Assembly: GCA_003979345.1 (NCBI GenBank)
Contig: RYVZ01000004.1
Location: 62,001 to 126,000 of the forward strand
Direction: 5' to 3'
DNA length: 64,000 nucleotides
Origin: Lachnospiraceae bacterium
GTDB taxonomy: Bacteria > Bacillota > Clostridia > Lachnospirales > Lachnospiraceae
In this document: positions 41,518-50,146 of the stretch, one piece after another
Position numbering within the stretch: the stretch's first letter is position 1
How the letters are laid out: each line of letters opens with the position of its first letter
Translations under genes and position numbers: made by a program
The notes under the pieces: generated by a model
Told to the model about the DNA's origin: nothing
Seen by the model: only the letters and a program-made list of their open reading frames with translations
Databases searched by the model: none

Positions 41518-43227
41518 TCAATGGAAAAAGCTGATGGATTTCTTTAGTCCTTCTGCAAGTTCGAGCATATCCTGTGAAACTCTGCCGATCTGCTTCATAT
41601 CTTCGTTAACAAGATTTGCGGAAGCCGTCGTCTCCTCAGAAGCCGCCGCATTTTCTTCCGAAATGGAGGAAAGGCTCTCAATCGTCTCACCGATTCCGTT
41701 CTTCACGGCATCAATGCTTTCAACCTCGGTACGGATTCGGTCCGTCCCCTCGGAAATCTCGCTGATCGCATGCAATACTTTGTCAAACATCTCTCTAGTA
41801 TCCTGAATCTTTCCGAGCTGCTTCGTTGCACTCTCATTCAGAACATCCGAGAGGGAGCTTGTCTTCTGAATATCTTCGACAAGACTGACGATGATATCCT
41901 GAATCTCTCTCGCCGCGGAAGCACTGCTTTCTGCAAGGGAGCCGATCTCTTTTGCGACAACCGCAAATCCACGGCCTGCTTCTCCCGCTCTGGCCGCTTC
42001 GATCGATGCATTCAAGCTGAGCAGATTCGTCTGTGAGCTGATCTCCTCGATCGTTTTCAAGATCACATTGATCTTGTTGACCGCTTCCACATTTTTCTCG
42101 GACTGATCGACAATATTATCAATGTCTGATTTGGTCTGCGTATTGATGTGGATCAGTTCCGCCATTGTCTCTTTTGCCTGCGTGGATACATTCATGGTCT
42201 CATCGGACATCTTCGAAAGCGTCACGACCTTATCGGTTATAATATCCAGCGTTGCGTTTAATTCCTGTATATTGGCCATTGCTCCGGCTGTATCCTGAGC
42301 CTGTGTCGTAGAGCCTTCCGCAACCTCCTCGATTGCTTTTGTTACCTGATCGATTGCAGATACCGTTGTATCGACCGAACCGGACAATTGTATGGAGCAA
42401 TCGTTAAGTGTTTCTGCATCTTTCCGGATCCCGCCTATGATATCGCGCAGATTGACAACCAAACTGTTGACATTATCCGCCAATGCGCCGATCTCATTGC
42501 GGGCATTAAGTGAATCGACATGAAGTTCCACGTTCAAATCACCGCCGCGAAGTTTCGTTACCGCGCCGGACAGATTTGTCATGGCCCGCACGATTATACG
42601 GACAAGAATAATGACGACAACCAAAATGATCGCCAAAACAACGGCATACCCCACAATCAAGGAAATAATGGCACTGTTGACTGCCTTTTGCGCGAGCGTT
42701 CTCGGATATCCGACAAAAACCATACCCGCTACGGAACCGTCTATATTGCGGAGCGGCTCGTATGCGACATAGCTTGCCATGCCGTTTACTGTTAGATTTT
42801 CATTATAGTACGAGTTCCCGGCCAGTACCTGCGCTGAGACCTTTTCATCCGCCTGAGTACCCACGATATAATCGCCGTTTGCATCTTTTAAGGTCGTAAT
42901 AACGCGCGTGTCACCATAAAACAATGTAACATGCAGCTTTCTCTCCTCCTGAAACTGATTTAACAGATCCTGCGTATGTCCGACATAGTTTGCGCCTTTA
43001 TACAACTCTCCGCTGATCAGACGCCAATCCCCCTCATACATCGTGTTATACGCTTCCCTTAAAGAAAAGCAGACGGATTCAACCGCTTGCTTATTGCTTT
43101 CCTCTAATGAATTTTTCAGCTTGCTTACGCTCAATACAAAGCTGACGGCGGCAAGTAATACCATCGGCAGCATCGTCAGCATGACAAGCAGTACAGAAAA
43201 CGGAAGCTTCAATCTCTTTTTTTGCAT
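41518..43227 (-). CDS. Methyl-accepting chemotaxis protein with Cache domain
   Basis: A 569-residue transmembrane chemoreceptor. First membrane segment about 10-32; extracellular single-Cache domain (about 35-185, with HVTLFYGDTRVITTLKDANGDYIVGTQAD and GMVFVGYPR); second segment about 190-213; HAMP (about 215-270); signalling domain with TNLLSLNASIEAARAGEAGRGFAVVAKEIGSLAESS. It would sense a small extracellular ligand and control CheA. The gene is first in a two-gene unit with the hydrogenase-type receptor 51 bases downstream. Heterologous receptor arrays of the two are possible. Confidence 0.93.
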   Translation of the reverse strand: MQKKRLKLPFSVLLVMLTMLPMVLLAAVSFVLSVSKLKNSLEESNKQAVESVCFSLREAYNTMYEGDWRLISGELYKGANYVGHTQDLLNQFQEERKLHVTLFYGDTRVITTLKDANGDYIVGTQADEKVSAQVLAGNSYYNENLTVNGMASYVAYEPLRNIDGSVAGMVFVGYPRTLAQKAVNSAIISLIVGYAVVLAIILVVVIILVRIIVRAMTNLSGAVTKLRGGDLNVELHVDSLNARNEIGALADNVNSLVVNLRDIIGGIRKDAETLNDCSIQLSGSVDTTVSAIDQVTKAIEEVAEGSTTQAQDTAGAMANIQELNATLDIITDKVVTLSKMSDETMNVSTQAKETMAELIHINTQTKSDIDNIVDQSEKNVEAVNKINVILKTIEEISSQTNLLSLNASIEAARAGEAGRGFAVVAKEIGSLAESSASAAREIQDIIVSLVEDIQKTSSLSDVLNESATKQLGKIQDTREMFDKVLHAISEISEGTDRIRTEVESIDAVKNGIGETIESLSSISEENAAASEETTASANLVNEDMKQIGRVSQDMLELAEGLKKSISFFH

Positions 43228-43291
43228 AACAGAATTACCCCTTCCTTCCCCCTGCCTTTTCAGGCCAGATTGATAAAGTTTTAACTAGGTT

Positions 43292-43320
43292 ATTATATAA
43301 TAGCTGACACATAATGTCAA
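43292..43320 (-). promoter_or_regulatory. Promoter of the chemoreceptor operon with overlapping palindrome
   Basis: On the minus strand, TTGACA (43320-43315), 17-base spacer, TATAAT (43297-43292): full consensus. A TGACA-N5-TGTCA palindrome (43305-43319) covers most of the -35 and could be an operator. Confidence 0.85.
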
Positions 43321-43465
43321 TATATGTCAGCCAGCCTTTTACAAAAACATAAACATAATGCACAATAATACCATCGGTAACGACGCTTGTTTTGTATACT
43401 ATTTTGCTTTTTGCTTCTTATTGTATCGACGGTGTGGTTGTTTTTCGTCATTAGCACTAAATACG
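43321..43465. other. Non-coding stretch upstream of the chemoreceptor promoter
   Basis: Within the 314-base gap between the Cache receptor and the GGGtGRT gene, this part is A/T-rich and holds no gene, tRNA or clear hairpin that I can support. The rest of the gap is the promoter (43292-43320) and the terminator (43466-43499). Confidence 0.6.
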
Positions 43466-43499
43466 AGAGGCCCACGGATTTTTGTCCGTTGGCCCCTCT
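43466..43499 (-). terminator. Terminator after the GGGtGRT gene
   Basis: AGAGGCC-C-ACGGA pairs with TCCGT-T-GGCC-CCTCT around a T-rich loop; the downstream T-run on the minus strand is weak (GTATTT). Confidence 0.65.
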
Positions 43500-43541
43500 T
43501 ATACCTGTCCATATATAGGATCGTGAGATTTCGAATTGGAG

Positions 43542-44552
43542 TTAGAAACGATTTGCGTTTGCTGCTTCTTCTACGGAAACTGCAACTGCAACGGTAGCTC
43601 CTACCATCGGGTTATTGCCCATACCGATCAGTCCCATCATTTCCACATGTGCCGGCACGGAAGACGATCCCGCGAACTGCGCATCGGAATGCATACGTCC
43701 AAGGGTATCCGTAAATCCGTAGGAAGCCGGACCTGCAGCCATGTTATCGGGATGAAGCGTACGTCCCGTACCGCCTCCGGAAGCAACCGAGAAATACTTT
43801 TTGCCCGCTTCGGTGCGCTCTTTCTTATATGTACCTGCCACCGGATGCTGGAATCTGGTCGGATTTGTGGAGTTACCGGTAATGGATACGTCCACATTCT
43901 CCTTCCACATGATCGCCACGCCTTCGGGAACGGAATTCGCACCGTAACAATTTACCTTGGAACGAAGGCCGTCGGAGTATGAAATACGCTCCAACTCTTT
44001 TACTTCATTCTTATACGGGTCATATTCGGTCTCCACGAATGTAAAACCGTTGATACGGGAAATGATCTTAGCCGCGTCTTTTCCAAGACCGTTTAAGATG
44101 ACGCGAAGCGGTTTCTTGCGGACTTTGTTCGCTTTTTCAGCAATACCGATCGCACCTTCCGCCGCCGCAAAGGACTCATGTCCTGCAAGGAAGCAGAAAC
44201 AGTCGGTATCTTCCTCAAGAAGCATCTTGCCGAGGTTTCCGTGTCCAAGACCTACTTTACGCGTATCTGCAACGGAACCCGGAATGCAGAATGCCTGTAA
44301 ACCCTCTCCGATCGCGGCTGCCGCTTCGGAAGCTTTTCTGCAGTTTTTCTTGATTGCGATCGCTGCGCCCACCGTATATGCCCAGCATGCGTTCTCAAAA
44401 CAGATCGGCTGAATCTTTTTGACCTGTTCATACACGTCAAGGCCCGCATCTTTGGTAATCTTTTCCGCTTCCTCAAGTGAAGCGATCCCATAGCTGTTCA
44501 ATACGGAATTGATCGTGTCAATTCTTCTTTCATATGATTCAAATAAAGCCAT
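43542..44552 (-). CDS. GGGtGRT protein
   Basis: A 336-residue cytosolic protein of the family named for its GGGTGRT motif (ASGGGTGRTLHPDNMA, about residues 263-278). It also shows conserved ICFENACWAYTVGAAIA and GLGHGNLGKML segments and several Cys. The family is almost always found next to an IscU-like scaffold, as here (20 bases downstream of it). Function unknown; the Gly-rich motif suggests a nucleotide or cofactor site, which is inference. GGAGGAGG precedes the ATG. Confidence 0.9.
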   Translation of the reverse strand: MALFESYERRIDTINSVLNSYGIASLEEAEKITKDAGLDVYEQVKKIQPICFENACWAYTVGAAIAIKKNCRKASEAAAAIGEGLQAFCIPGSVADTRKVGLGHGNLGKMLLEEDTDCFCFLAGHESFAAAEGAIGIAEKANKVRKKPLRVILNGLGKDAAKIISRINGFTFVETEYDPYKNEVKELERISYSDGLRSKVNCYGANSVPEGVAIMWKENVDVSITGNSTNPTRFQHPVAGTYKKERTEAGKKYFSVASGGGTGRTLHPDNMAAGPASYGFTDTLGRMHSDAQFAGSSSVPAHVEMMGLIGMGNNPMVGATVAVAVSVEEAANANRF

Positions 44553-44572
44553 TGATTTGTCCTCCTCCTGAT

Positions 44573-45265
44573 TTATTCTTTGCGCGGGTCAATGATTTTT
44601 ACTGCGTCATCGACACGGCCGTACTGTCCGCTTGCTTTCTCGTAAGCAGTGTTCGGATCGTCGCCTTTTTTGATGAAATCAGTCATCTTTCCAAGGCTTA
44701 CGAACTTGTAGCCGATGATCTGATCGTCCTTGTCAAGCGCGATACCGGTTACATAGCCCTCTGCCATTTCCAGATAACGGGGACCTTTCTTTAATGTGCC
44801 GTACATGGTGCCGACCTGGCTTCTAAGACCCTTGCCAAGATCTTCGAGACCTGCCCCGATCGGTAATCCCTCCTCGGAGAATGCACTCTGCGTACGTCCG
44901 TAGACGATCTGTAAAAACAGCTCTCTCATAGCAGTATTGATCGCATCGCACACAAGGTCGGTGTTCAGCGCCTCCATGACGGTCAGACCCGGAAGGATCT
45001 CCGCCGCCATCGCTGCGGAATGCGTCATACCGGAGCAGCCGATCGTCTCCACAAGCGCCTCCTGAATGATTCCTTCTTTGACATTCAGCGTCAACTTGCA
45101 TGCTCCCTGCTGAGGCGCACACCAGCCCACACCGTGTGTCAGACCGGAAATATCTTCAACCTTTTTCGCCTGTACCCACTTGGCTTCTTCCGGAATAGGA
45201 GCACAGCCGTGATGTACGCCCTGTGCTACGGTACACATTTCTTCAACTTCCTTTGAATAGATCAT
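44573..45265 (-). CDS. IscU/NifU-like iron-sulphur scaffold
   Basis: A 230-residue protein with an IscU-like domain. The first Cys region is GWCAPQQGACKL, the second IETIGCSGMTHSAAM-like (VETIGCSGMT), and a third Cys lies in TDLVCDAINTAMREL, matching the three-cysteine scaffold pattern. The C-terminal 80 residues are an extension not found in ordinary IscU. It forms an operon with the GGGtGRT gene. AAAGGAG precedes the ATG. Its exact client is unknown. Confidence 0.87.
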   Translation of the reverse strand: MIYSKEVEEMCTVAQGVHHGCAPIPEEAKWVQAKKVEDISGLTHGVGWCAPQQGACKLTLNVKEGIIQEALVETIGCSGMTHSAAMAAEILPGLTVMEALNTDLVCDAINTAMRELFLQIVYGRTQSAFSEEGLPIGAGLEDLGKGLRSQVGTMYGTLKKGPRYLEMAEGYVTGIALDKDDQIIGYKFVSLGKMTDFIKKGDDPNTAYEKASGQYGRVDDAVKIIDPRKE

Positions 45266-45387
45266 GTGAAATCTCCTTTCGATTTATGGTGTCCTTACTG
45301 GCGCGCGGCAAATTCTTACCTTGTCGCGCCACTGCTACAATTTTCTCACAATCTGACAAAAAAATCCAGTATTTTTCGTACACTATT

Positions 45388-45948
45388 TTACTTTCTTTTG
45401 ATGAATCCGGAAACCAGCAGAAAAACAGAACCGATGATCATCAGGTAATAGCCGATGCCTTTCGTGTACACATCGCCGAATTCATGATGCCAGAACGACA
45501 CGATCTCAATACAGCTCAATACGCATGCCGCCAGTCCCGCAATAATAACAGGTATGTTCTTCTTTACTAACGCGCCGACCACGCCAAGCGTTGCGGCAAT
45601 CAGAAAGAAAATGCCGTCTCCGTCGATCAGGGACGCGCTGGCGCCCCAAAACGATACATACGGCAGAAACATGGCGACTGCGAGCACACCGGATGCAACA
45701 AGTGCAAAAATATTGATCTTTCCCGCAGATTTTTGACCCTGATAAGGCATTCCCGCACCATTTGGATCATAGCCGTACGGCGTGTTGTTCTGATTTGGCA
45801 CGTTGTTTTGATACTGCATCTGATTCTGGTACTGCGTGCCGACATTCTGCCCGCTCCCGCTTTGCCCGTTTCCTGATACGGCGCATCCGCAGTGTTTACA
45901 GAACAGCGCGTTCTCATCGATTTGCATTCCACAATTCTGACAGTACAT
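45388..45948 (-). CDS. Zinc-ribbon membrane protein with Gln/Asn-rich linker
   Basis: A 186-residue protein with an N-terminal zinc ribbon (CQNCGMQIDENALFCKHCG), a Gln/Asn/Gly-rich linker (about 22-75) and four membrane segments, ending in a basic tail. This is the third protein of this plan in the window. GGAGGAAT precedes the ATG. Function unknown. Confidence 0.8.
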   Translation of the reverse strand: MYCQNCGMQIDENALFCKHCGCAVSGNGQSGSGQNVGTQYQNQMQYQNNVPNQNNTPYGYDPNGAGMPYQGQKSAGKINIFALVASGVLAVAMFLPYVSFWGASASLIDGDGIFFLIAATLGVVGALVKKNIPVIIAGLAACVLSCIEIVSFWHHEFGDVYTKGIGYYLMIIGSVFLLVSGFIKRK

Positions 45949-45981
45949 TTTTAATTCCTCCCCCTGTGTTTTTCATTCATG

Positions 45982-46659
45982 TTATTGCAGTTCCTTTTTT
46001 ACGATATGCTGTGCATCCTTAAAAATATGCTGTGCCGGTATCACGCCACGCACGCTGGATAGCGGATAAACATTAGAATTTCTTCCGATGACCGTGCCGG
46101 GGTTTAAGACCGAATTACAGCCGACTTCCACATAGTCGCCAAGCATGGCGCCGAACTTCTTCAATCCGGTTTCGATCGTTTCTCCTGACAGGACATCTTT
46201 CACCGTTACAAGCGTCTTATCGCTCTTGACATTGGAAGTGATCGATCCGGCACCCATATGGGCGCGGCAGCCTAAGATACTGTCGCCGACATAGTTATAA
46301 TGCGGCACCTGAACATGATCAAACAGGATCACATTTTTTAGCTCCGTGGAATTACCGACGACCGCGCCCTTGCCGACGATCGCATTCCCGCGGATGAATG
46401 CGCACTGTCTGACCTCCGCATTTTCGTCAATGATACACGGCGCGCCTAGATACGCGCTTTCAAACACCCTGGCGTTTTTTGCGACCCAGACATGTTCGGC
46501 ACGCTCCTCGTACACGGATGTGTCTAATGTTTCACCAAGAGAAACAATAAATTCCCCGATTTGCGAAAGCAGTTCCCACGGATAGGTTTTCCCCTTGAAC
46601 AGCTCCGCCGCTATGGTCTTGTCAAGATCATATAAATTTGCTATTTTTGCCGATTCCAT
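45982..46659 (-). CDS. Left-handed beta-helix (hexapeptide) acyltransferase-like protein
   Basis: A 225-residue protein with a short helical N-terminus and repeated hexapeptides (for example VWVAKNARVFESAYLGAPC, CAFIRGNAIVGKGAVVGNS, LGDYVEVGCNSVLNPGTVIGRNS). It resembles the C-terminal half of GlmU-type sugar-nucleotide acyltransferases but has no nucleotidyltransferase domain. Database names such as UDP-GlcNAc pyrophosphorylase would be misleading. The substrate is unknown. GAGGAAAT precedes the ATG. Confidence 0.8.
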   Translation of the reverse strand: MESAKIANLYDLDKTIAAELFKGKTYPWELLSQIGEFIVSLGETLDTSVYEERAEHVWVAKNARVFESAYLGAPCIIDENAEVRQCAFIRGNAIVGKGAVVGNSTELKNVILFDHVQVPHYNYVGDSILGCRAHMGAGSITSNVKSDKTLVTVKDVLSGETIETGLKKFGAMLGDYVEVGCNSVLNPGTVIGRNSNVYPLSSVRGVIPAQHIFKDAQHIVKKELQ

Positions 46660-46769
46660 ACATTTCCTCCATTCTGACTTTTCAGACTTTTATTACTATT
46701 CTGTCCGTACGCAAATTGCATACAGATCCGCATAAATTCTCAGCCGCATCCATTGACTGTCCGGGTCGA

Positions 46770-48755
46770 TCAACGATAAAATCCGGCAGCTTCATCAAAT
46801 TTGCGATAAAGATGGCTCTGGTCCGTAATCTGTTTGACATATTCCGTGCGGCGCGTCACGAAACTGTTTAGTTTCTCTAAGTATTCCGTCTCCGTAATAC
46901 TGCCGTCCGCAACACCGGAGAGTCCTTTTTCCCAACTTGCCGTCAATGCCGGATCAAGAAGCGCCTTCATGGAACTGTCCACTACGTCGTAAATCATCTC
47001 GCCGAGCAGCGTCGGTGTGATCATCTGTGTTTTTTTATTGAGCTTCAGGTATTTGATATGCACCAGTTTCTTTAGAATTTCGGCGCGTGTCGCGCTTGTA
47101 CCGATTCCGCTTCCTTTTATTTGCGCACGCAGTTCCTCATCTTCGATAAACTGTCCGGCATTTTCCATCGTCAGGATCATGGAACCGGAATTATAGCGTT
47201 TTGGCGGCGTCGTTTCCCCCTCCTTGACCGAATATCCTTCTGACTTAAGTACGTCCCCCTTTTTTACGTTTTCAAGAATCGCCAAAAACGCTTCATCGCA
47301 TTTTATTTCGTCCCCGGAACCCTCGTTCTCCTTTTCTTTTTTGAAAAAGGAAGGACGTGCAACAGTCAGGTATCCTTCTTTTTTCAGGACTTTGAAATTT
47401 GATGCGAACCTCTCTGTATCTACTTTACTTACAAGCGAGACCTTTTCATAGACAGCCGCAGGAAAAAAGATGCTCAAAAAACGTCTGGCAGCCAGTTCGT
47501 AAATCTGTACGGCGGTCTGCGGCAGTTTTTCCAGTTCCCGAAGTCCCTGGCCGGTCGGAATGATCGCATAGTGGTCGGTGATCTGTTTATCGTTGACATA
47601 GCGGCTTTTTCCAACACCGCGGTATGCATTTTTCTCAATCAGCAGCGACGCATAAGCGCCAACCGGTCCATATTGTATGAGTCCGCGGATATTTTTATCG
47701 ATTTCTTTTGCAACAGCGCTCGAGAGCACGCGCGCGTCCGTACGCGGATAAGTCAGAAGCTTTTTTTCGTACATATCCTGTACATAGGCAAGCGTCTCGT
47801 CCGGACTGATCTTAAAATATTTAGAGCAGTCATTCTGCAGCTCTGCAAGATTATATAAGAGCGGCGGGTTTTTGTTTTCTTTTTTACGTTCTATTTTCTC
47901 GACGGCCGCCGGCTTTCCTTCCACATGCCGGATCAATGCGAGCGCGTCTTTTTCCTGCAAAAATCCGTTTTCTTTATACAGAGCGGGAGATTTCTCATAA
48001 ACGGAACCTTCTCCGACACGCCATTCGCCGTCGAATGTTTTTTCGGAGAGCGAAAAACTGCCGGTCACACGATAGAACGGTGTCTTAACAAACGCGCGGA
48101 TCTCGCGTTCCCGTTTGACGACCATCCCGAGCACACAGGTCATCACGCGGCCCACGGAGACGGAGGCGCGGTCAGCCTTCAGGTAATTTTTGATCGGGCC
48201 GCCGTATTTTAATGTAAGGACGCGTGAGAAATTGATTCCCATCAGATAATCTTCCTTCGCGCGCAGATAGGCAGCCGCGCAAAGATTGTCATACTCGGAA
48301 AGATCTTTTGCCTCGCGTACGCCGCGCAGAATCTCCTCCTCTGTCTGGGAATCGATCCATACGCGTTTTCTGATCTTATTCTTGACCTGAGCCTGCATTT
48401 CCACAAGACGGTAGATATACTCTCCCTCACGCCCCGAATCCGTGCATACATAAATCGTCGCAACATCCCCCCTGGTCAGCAGACCGCTGACAATGCGGAA
48501 CTGTTTTGCCACATTGTCTATGACTTCATACTTATATTCTGTCGGAATAAATGGGAGCGTGTTCAGACTCCAGCGTTTTAATCGTTCATCGTAGGCGTCC
48601 GGATAGCTCATCGTGATGAGATGTCCGACACACCATGTCACGATCGTGTCTTCTGACTCGATATAACCGTCTTTATTGGAGCCGTTCACTTTCAGCGCTT
48701 TCGCAAATTCCCTTGCAACACTCGGCTTCTCGGCAATAAATAATCGTTTTTCCAT
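46770..48755 (-). CDS. topB: DNA topoisomerase III (type IA)
   Basis: A 661-residue enzyme that relaxes and decatenates DNA through single-strand passage. TOPRIM domain (FIAEKPSVAREFAKAL; CTDSGREGEYIYR), the SVGRVMTCVLGMVVKRE segment and the catalytic Tyr in LLTYPRTDARVLS are all present. C-terminal zinc fingers are absent. It starts 2 bases after the stop of the AAA-DUF234 gene, so both are co-translated. Confidence 0.92.
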   Translation of the reverse strand: MEKRLFIAEKPSVAREFAKALKVNGSNKDGYIESEDTIVTWCVGHLITMSYPDAYDERLKRWSLNTLPFIPTEYKYEVIDNVAKQFRIVSGLLTRGDVATIYVCTDSGREGEYIYRLVEMQAQVKNKIRKRVWIDSQTEEEILRGVREAKDLSEYDNLCAAAYLRAKEDYLMGINFSRVLTLKYGGPIKNYLKADRASVSVGRVMTCVLGMVVKREREIRAFVKTPFYRVTGSFSLSEKTFDGEWRVGEGSVYEKSPALYKENGFLQEKDALALIRHVEGKPAAVEKIERKKENKNPPLLYNLAELQNDCSKYFKISPDETLAYVQDMYEKKLLTYPRTDARVLSSAVAKEIDKNIRGLIQYGPVGAYASLLIEKNAYRGVGKSRYVNDKQITDHYAIIPTGQGLRELEKLPQTAVQIYELAARRFLSIFFPAAVYEKVSLVSKVDTERFASNFKVLKKEGYLTVARPSFFKKEKENEGSGDEIKCDEAFLAILENVKKGDVLKSEGYSVKEGETTPPKRYNSGSMILTMENAGQFIEDEELRAQIKGSGIGTSATRAEILKKLVHIKYLKLNKKTQMITPTLLGEMIYDVVDSSMKALLDPALTASWEKGLSGVADGSITETEYLEKLNSFVTRRTEYVKQITDQSHLYRKFDEAAGFYR

Positions 48756-48757
48756 TG

Positions 48758-50122
48758 TTATCCAATCTTTTTACTGAAAAGTGAAAAAAGTGGCATGACA
48801 TGCGCATAGTCGTCTACCGCCCCGTCATGAATGCCTTCCGTAAAGATCAGCATATTTTTGGAGGATAATCGCGCCTTCTTACAGCTGAACGCATACCATT
48901 CCGTGTCCTGTGTAACAAGAGGCTTGGTTTCGCAATAAACAAAGATCGGAATCGCATCACCCTGCTGTGTAATGGCTACAACGGGGATCTCTCCGGATTT
49001 TCCGTACCATTCTTCGCAGCGCACGATATGTCCGGGACGAAAGATTCTGCCCTCTGTCAGCGCCTGTGCCGCCACACGCGCATAAGCGCGTTCCATAAAC
49101 GCCGGGAGATTTGGCGCGATCATGCGGTCATAAAACGCTTCGGGATCTTCATTTGACAACATGCTTTGATCCGCATACAGAAAACGATACCAGAAATCAA
49201 CTGCAGGATAACTGATACGATACAGCCCTTTTTGAGAATCGTCGCGCGGTCCCGCACCGTAAGAATATACTTTTTCGATCAGGTCAAGCTCCATCAGGTT
49301 TTTGAGATACACGCTGATCTTTGCCCTTGAAAAGCCGGTTGCAAGGTGAATCTCATTCAGCTTGCCTTTTCCGCAGGCAATGGTATACAGAATCGTTGCA
49401 TAAACACCGAATTCACGCAGCTCGCCGGCAAGCGCGGCAAATCCGTAATCATGCAGCATACCTGTCCGGTCCAAAAACAATCCGCAGATGAGCTGTTTTG
49501 CAGTATGATATGCCTGCGCCGCGGAAAGCAGATGCGGATTTCCCCCGAGAAGCGCATAAGCTAAGAAGTTTTCTTCCACCGTTCTTCCTTCTAAGTACAC
49601 GCAGGTCTGTGCAAAGGATAACGCACGAAGTTTATGGATCCCGCTGATCATTGCCGCACATCCGCCCAAACGTTTTCCAAGTGAGTTTGCAACAAAACTC
49701 AGCGAAGAACAGGACAGCAGAACAACAAAATCCGTATCCGAATACCCGTGATTTAGGAGGATGCGAAGCGCGGACGTAAACTGTTCTCCCGCTTTCAGAA
49801 TGTGTTCCGCCTCATCGATCATAAACAGGATTTTCGGCTGCTTATACTGCTCCGTGAGCGCGGTAAAGACCGTATGATAGACCGCTCCCGCATCGGGTTG
49901 TCTGCGAGGCTCCCCCAACCTGCGCAGAAACAGTCCGGCCTGCTGGAATTCAGAAGCCGGAACCGCATGATAATAGATGCTTTCATATCTGTTTGCAAGC
50001 TGTAAGAGAAGCTTCGTTTTTCCCAGTCCCTTCTCCCCGTAAAGAACAAGGATCCTTCCTCCTTGCATAAGAAAGCATTGTTCAATTTGTTCTATGATAT
50101 CCGTTCTCCCAGAAAAGTCCAT
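48758..50122 (-). CDS. AAA ATPase with DUF234-type C-terminal domain
   Basis: A 454-residue protein with P-loop GEKGLGKTKLLLQLA (about 29-43) and Walker B ILFMIDEAEH. A winged-helix region (GKLNEIHLATGFSRAKISVYLKNLMELDLIEK) and a DUF234-like nuclease-fold end follow. This archaeal-type ATPase family is widespread but functionally uncharacterised; many members cluster with mobile or defence genes, but this one is tied to topB. GGAGGTC precedes the ATG. Confidence 0.85.
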   Translation of the reverse strand: MDFSGRTDIIEQIEQCFLMQGGRILVLYGEKGLGKTKLLLQLANRYESIYYHAVPASEFQQAGLFLRRLGEPRRQPDAGAVYHTVFTALTEQYKQPKILFMIDEAEHILKAGEQFTSALRILLNHGYSDTDFVVLLSCSSLSFVANSLGKRLGGCAAMISGIHKLRALSFAQTCVYLEGRTVEENFLAYALLGGNPHLLSAAQAYHTAKQLICGLFLDRTGMLHDYGFAALAGELREFGVYATILYTIACGKGKLNEIHLATGFSRAKISVYLKNLMELDLIEKVYSYGAGPRDDSQKGLYRISYPAVDFWYRFLYADQSMLSNEDPEAFYDRMIAPNLPAFMERAYARVAAQALTEGRIFRPGHIVRCEEWYGKSGEIPVVAITQQGDAIPIFVYCETKPLVTQDTEWYAFSCKKARLSSKNMLIFTEGIHDGAVDDYAHVMPLFSLFSKKIG

Positions 50123-50146
50123 TCCGACAACATGACCTCCTGAAAA

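Noticed and set aside
45982..46659. UDP-N-acetylglucosamine pyrophosphorylase (GlmU)
   Set aside because: Only the beta-helix acyltransferase part is present; there is no nucleotidyltransferase domain.
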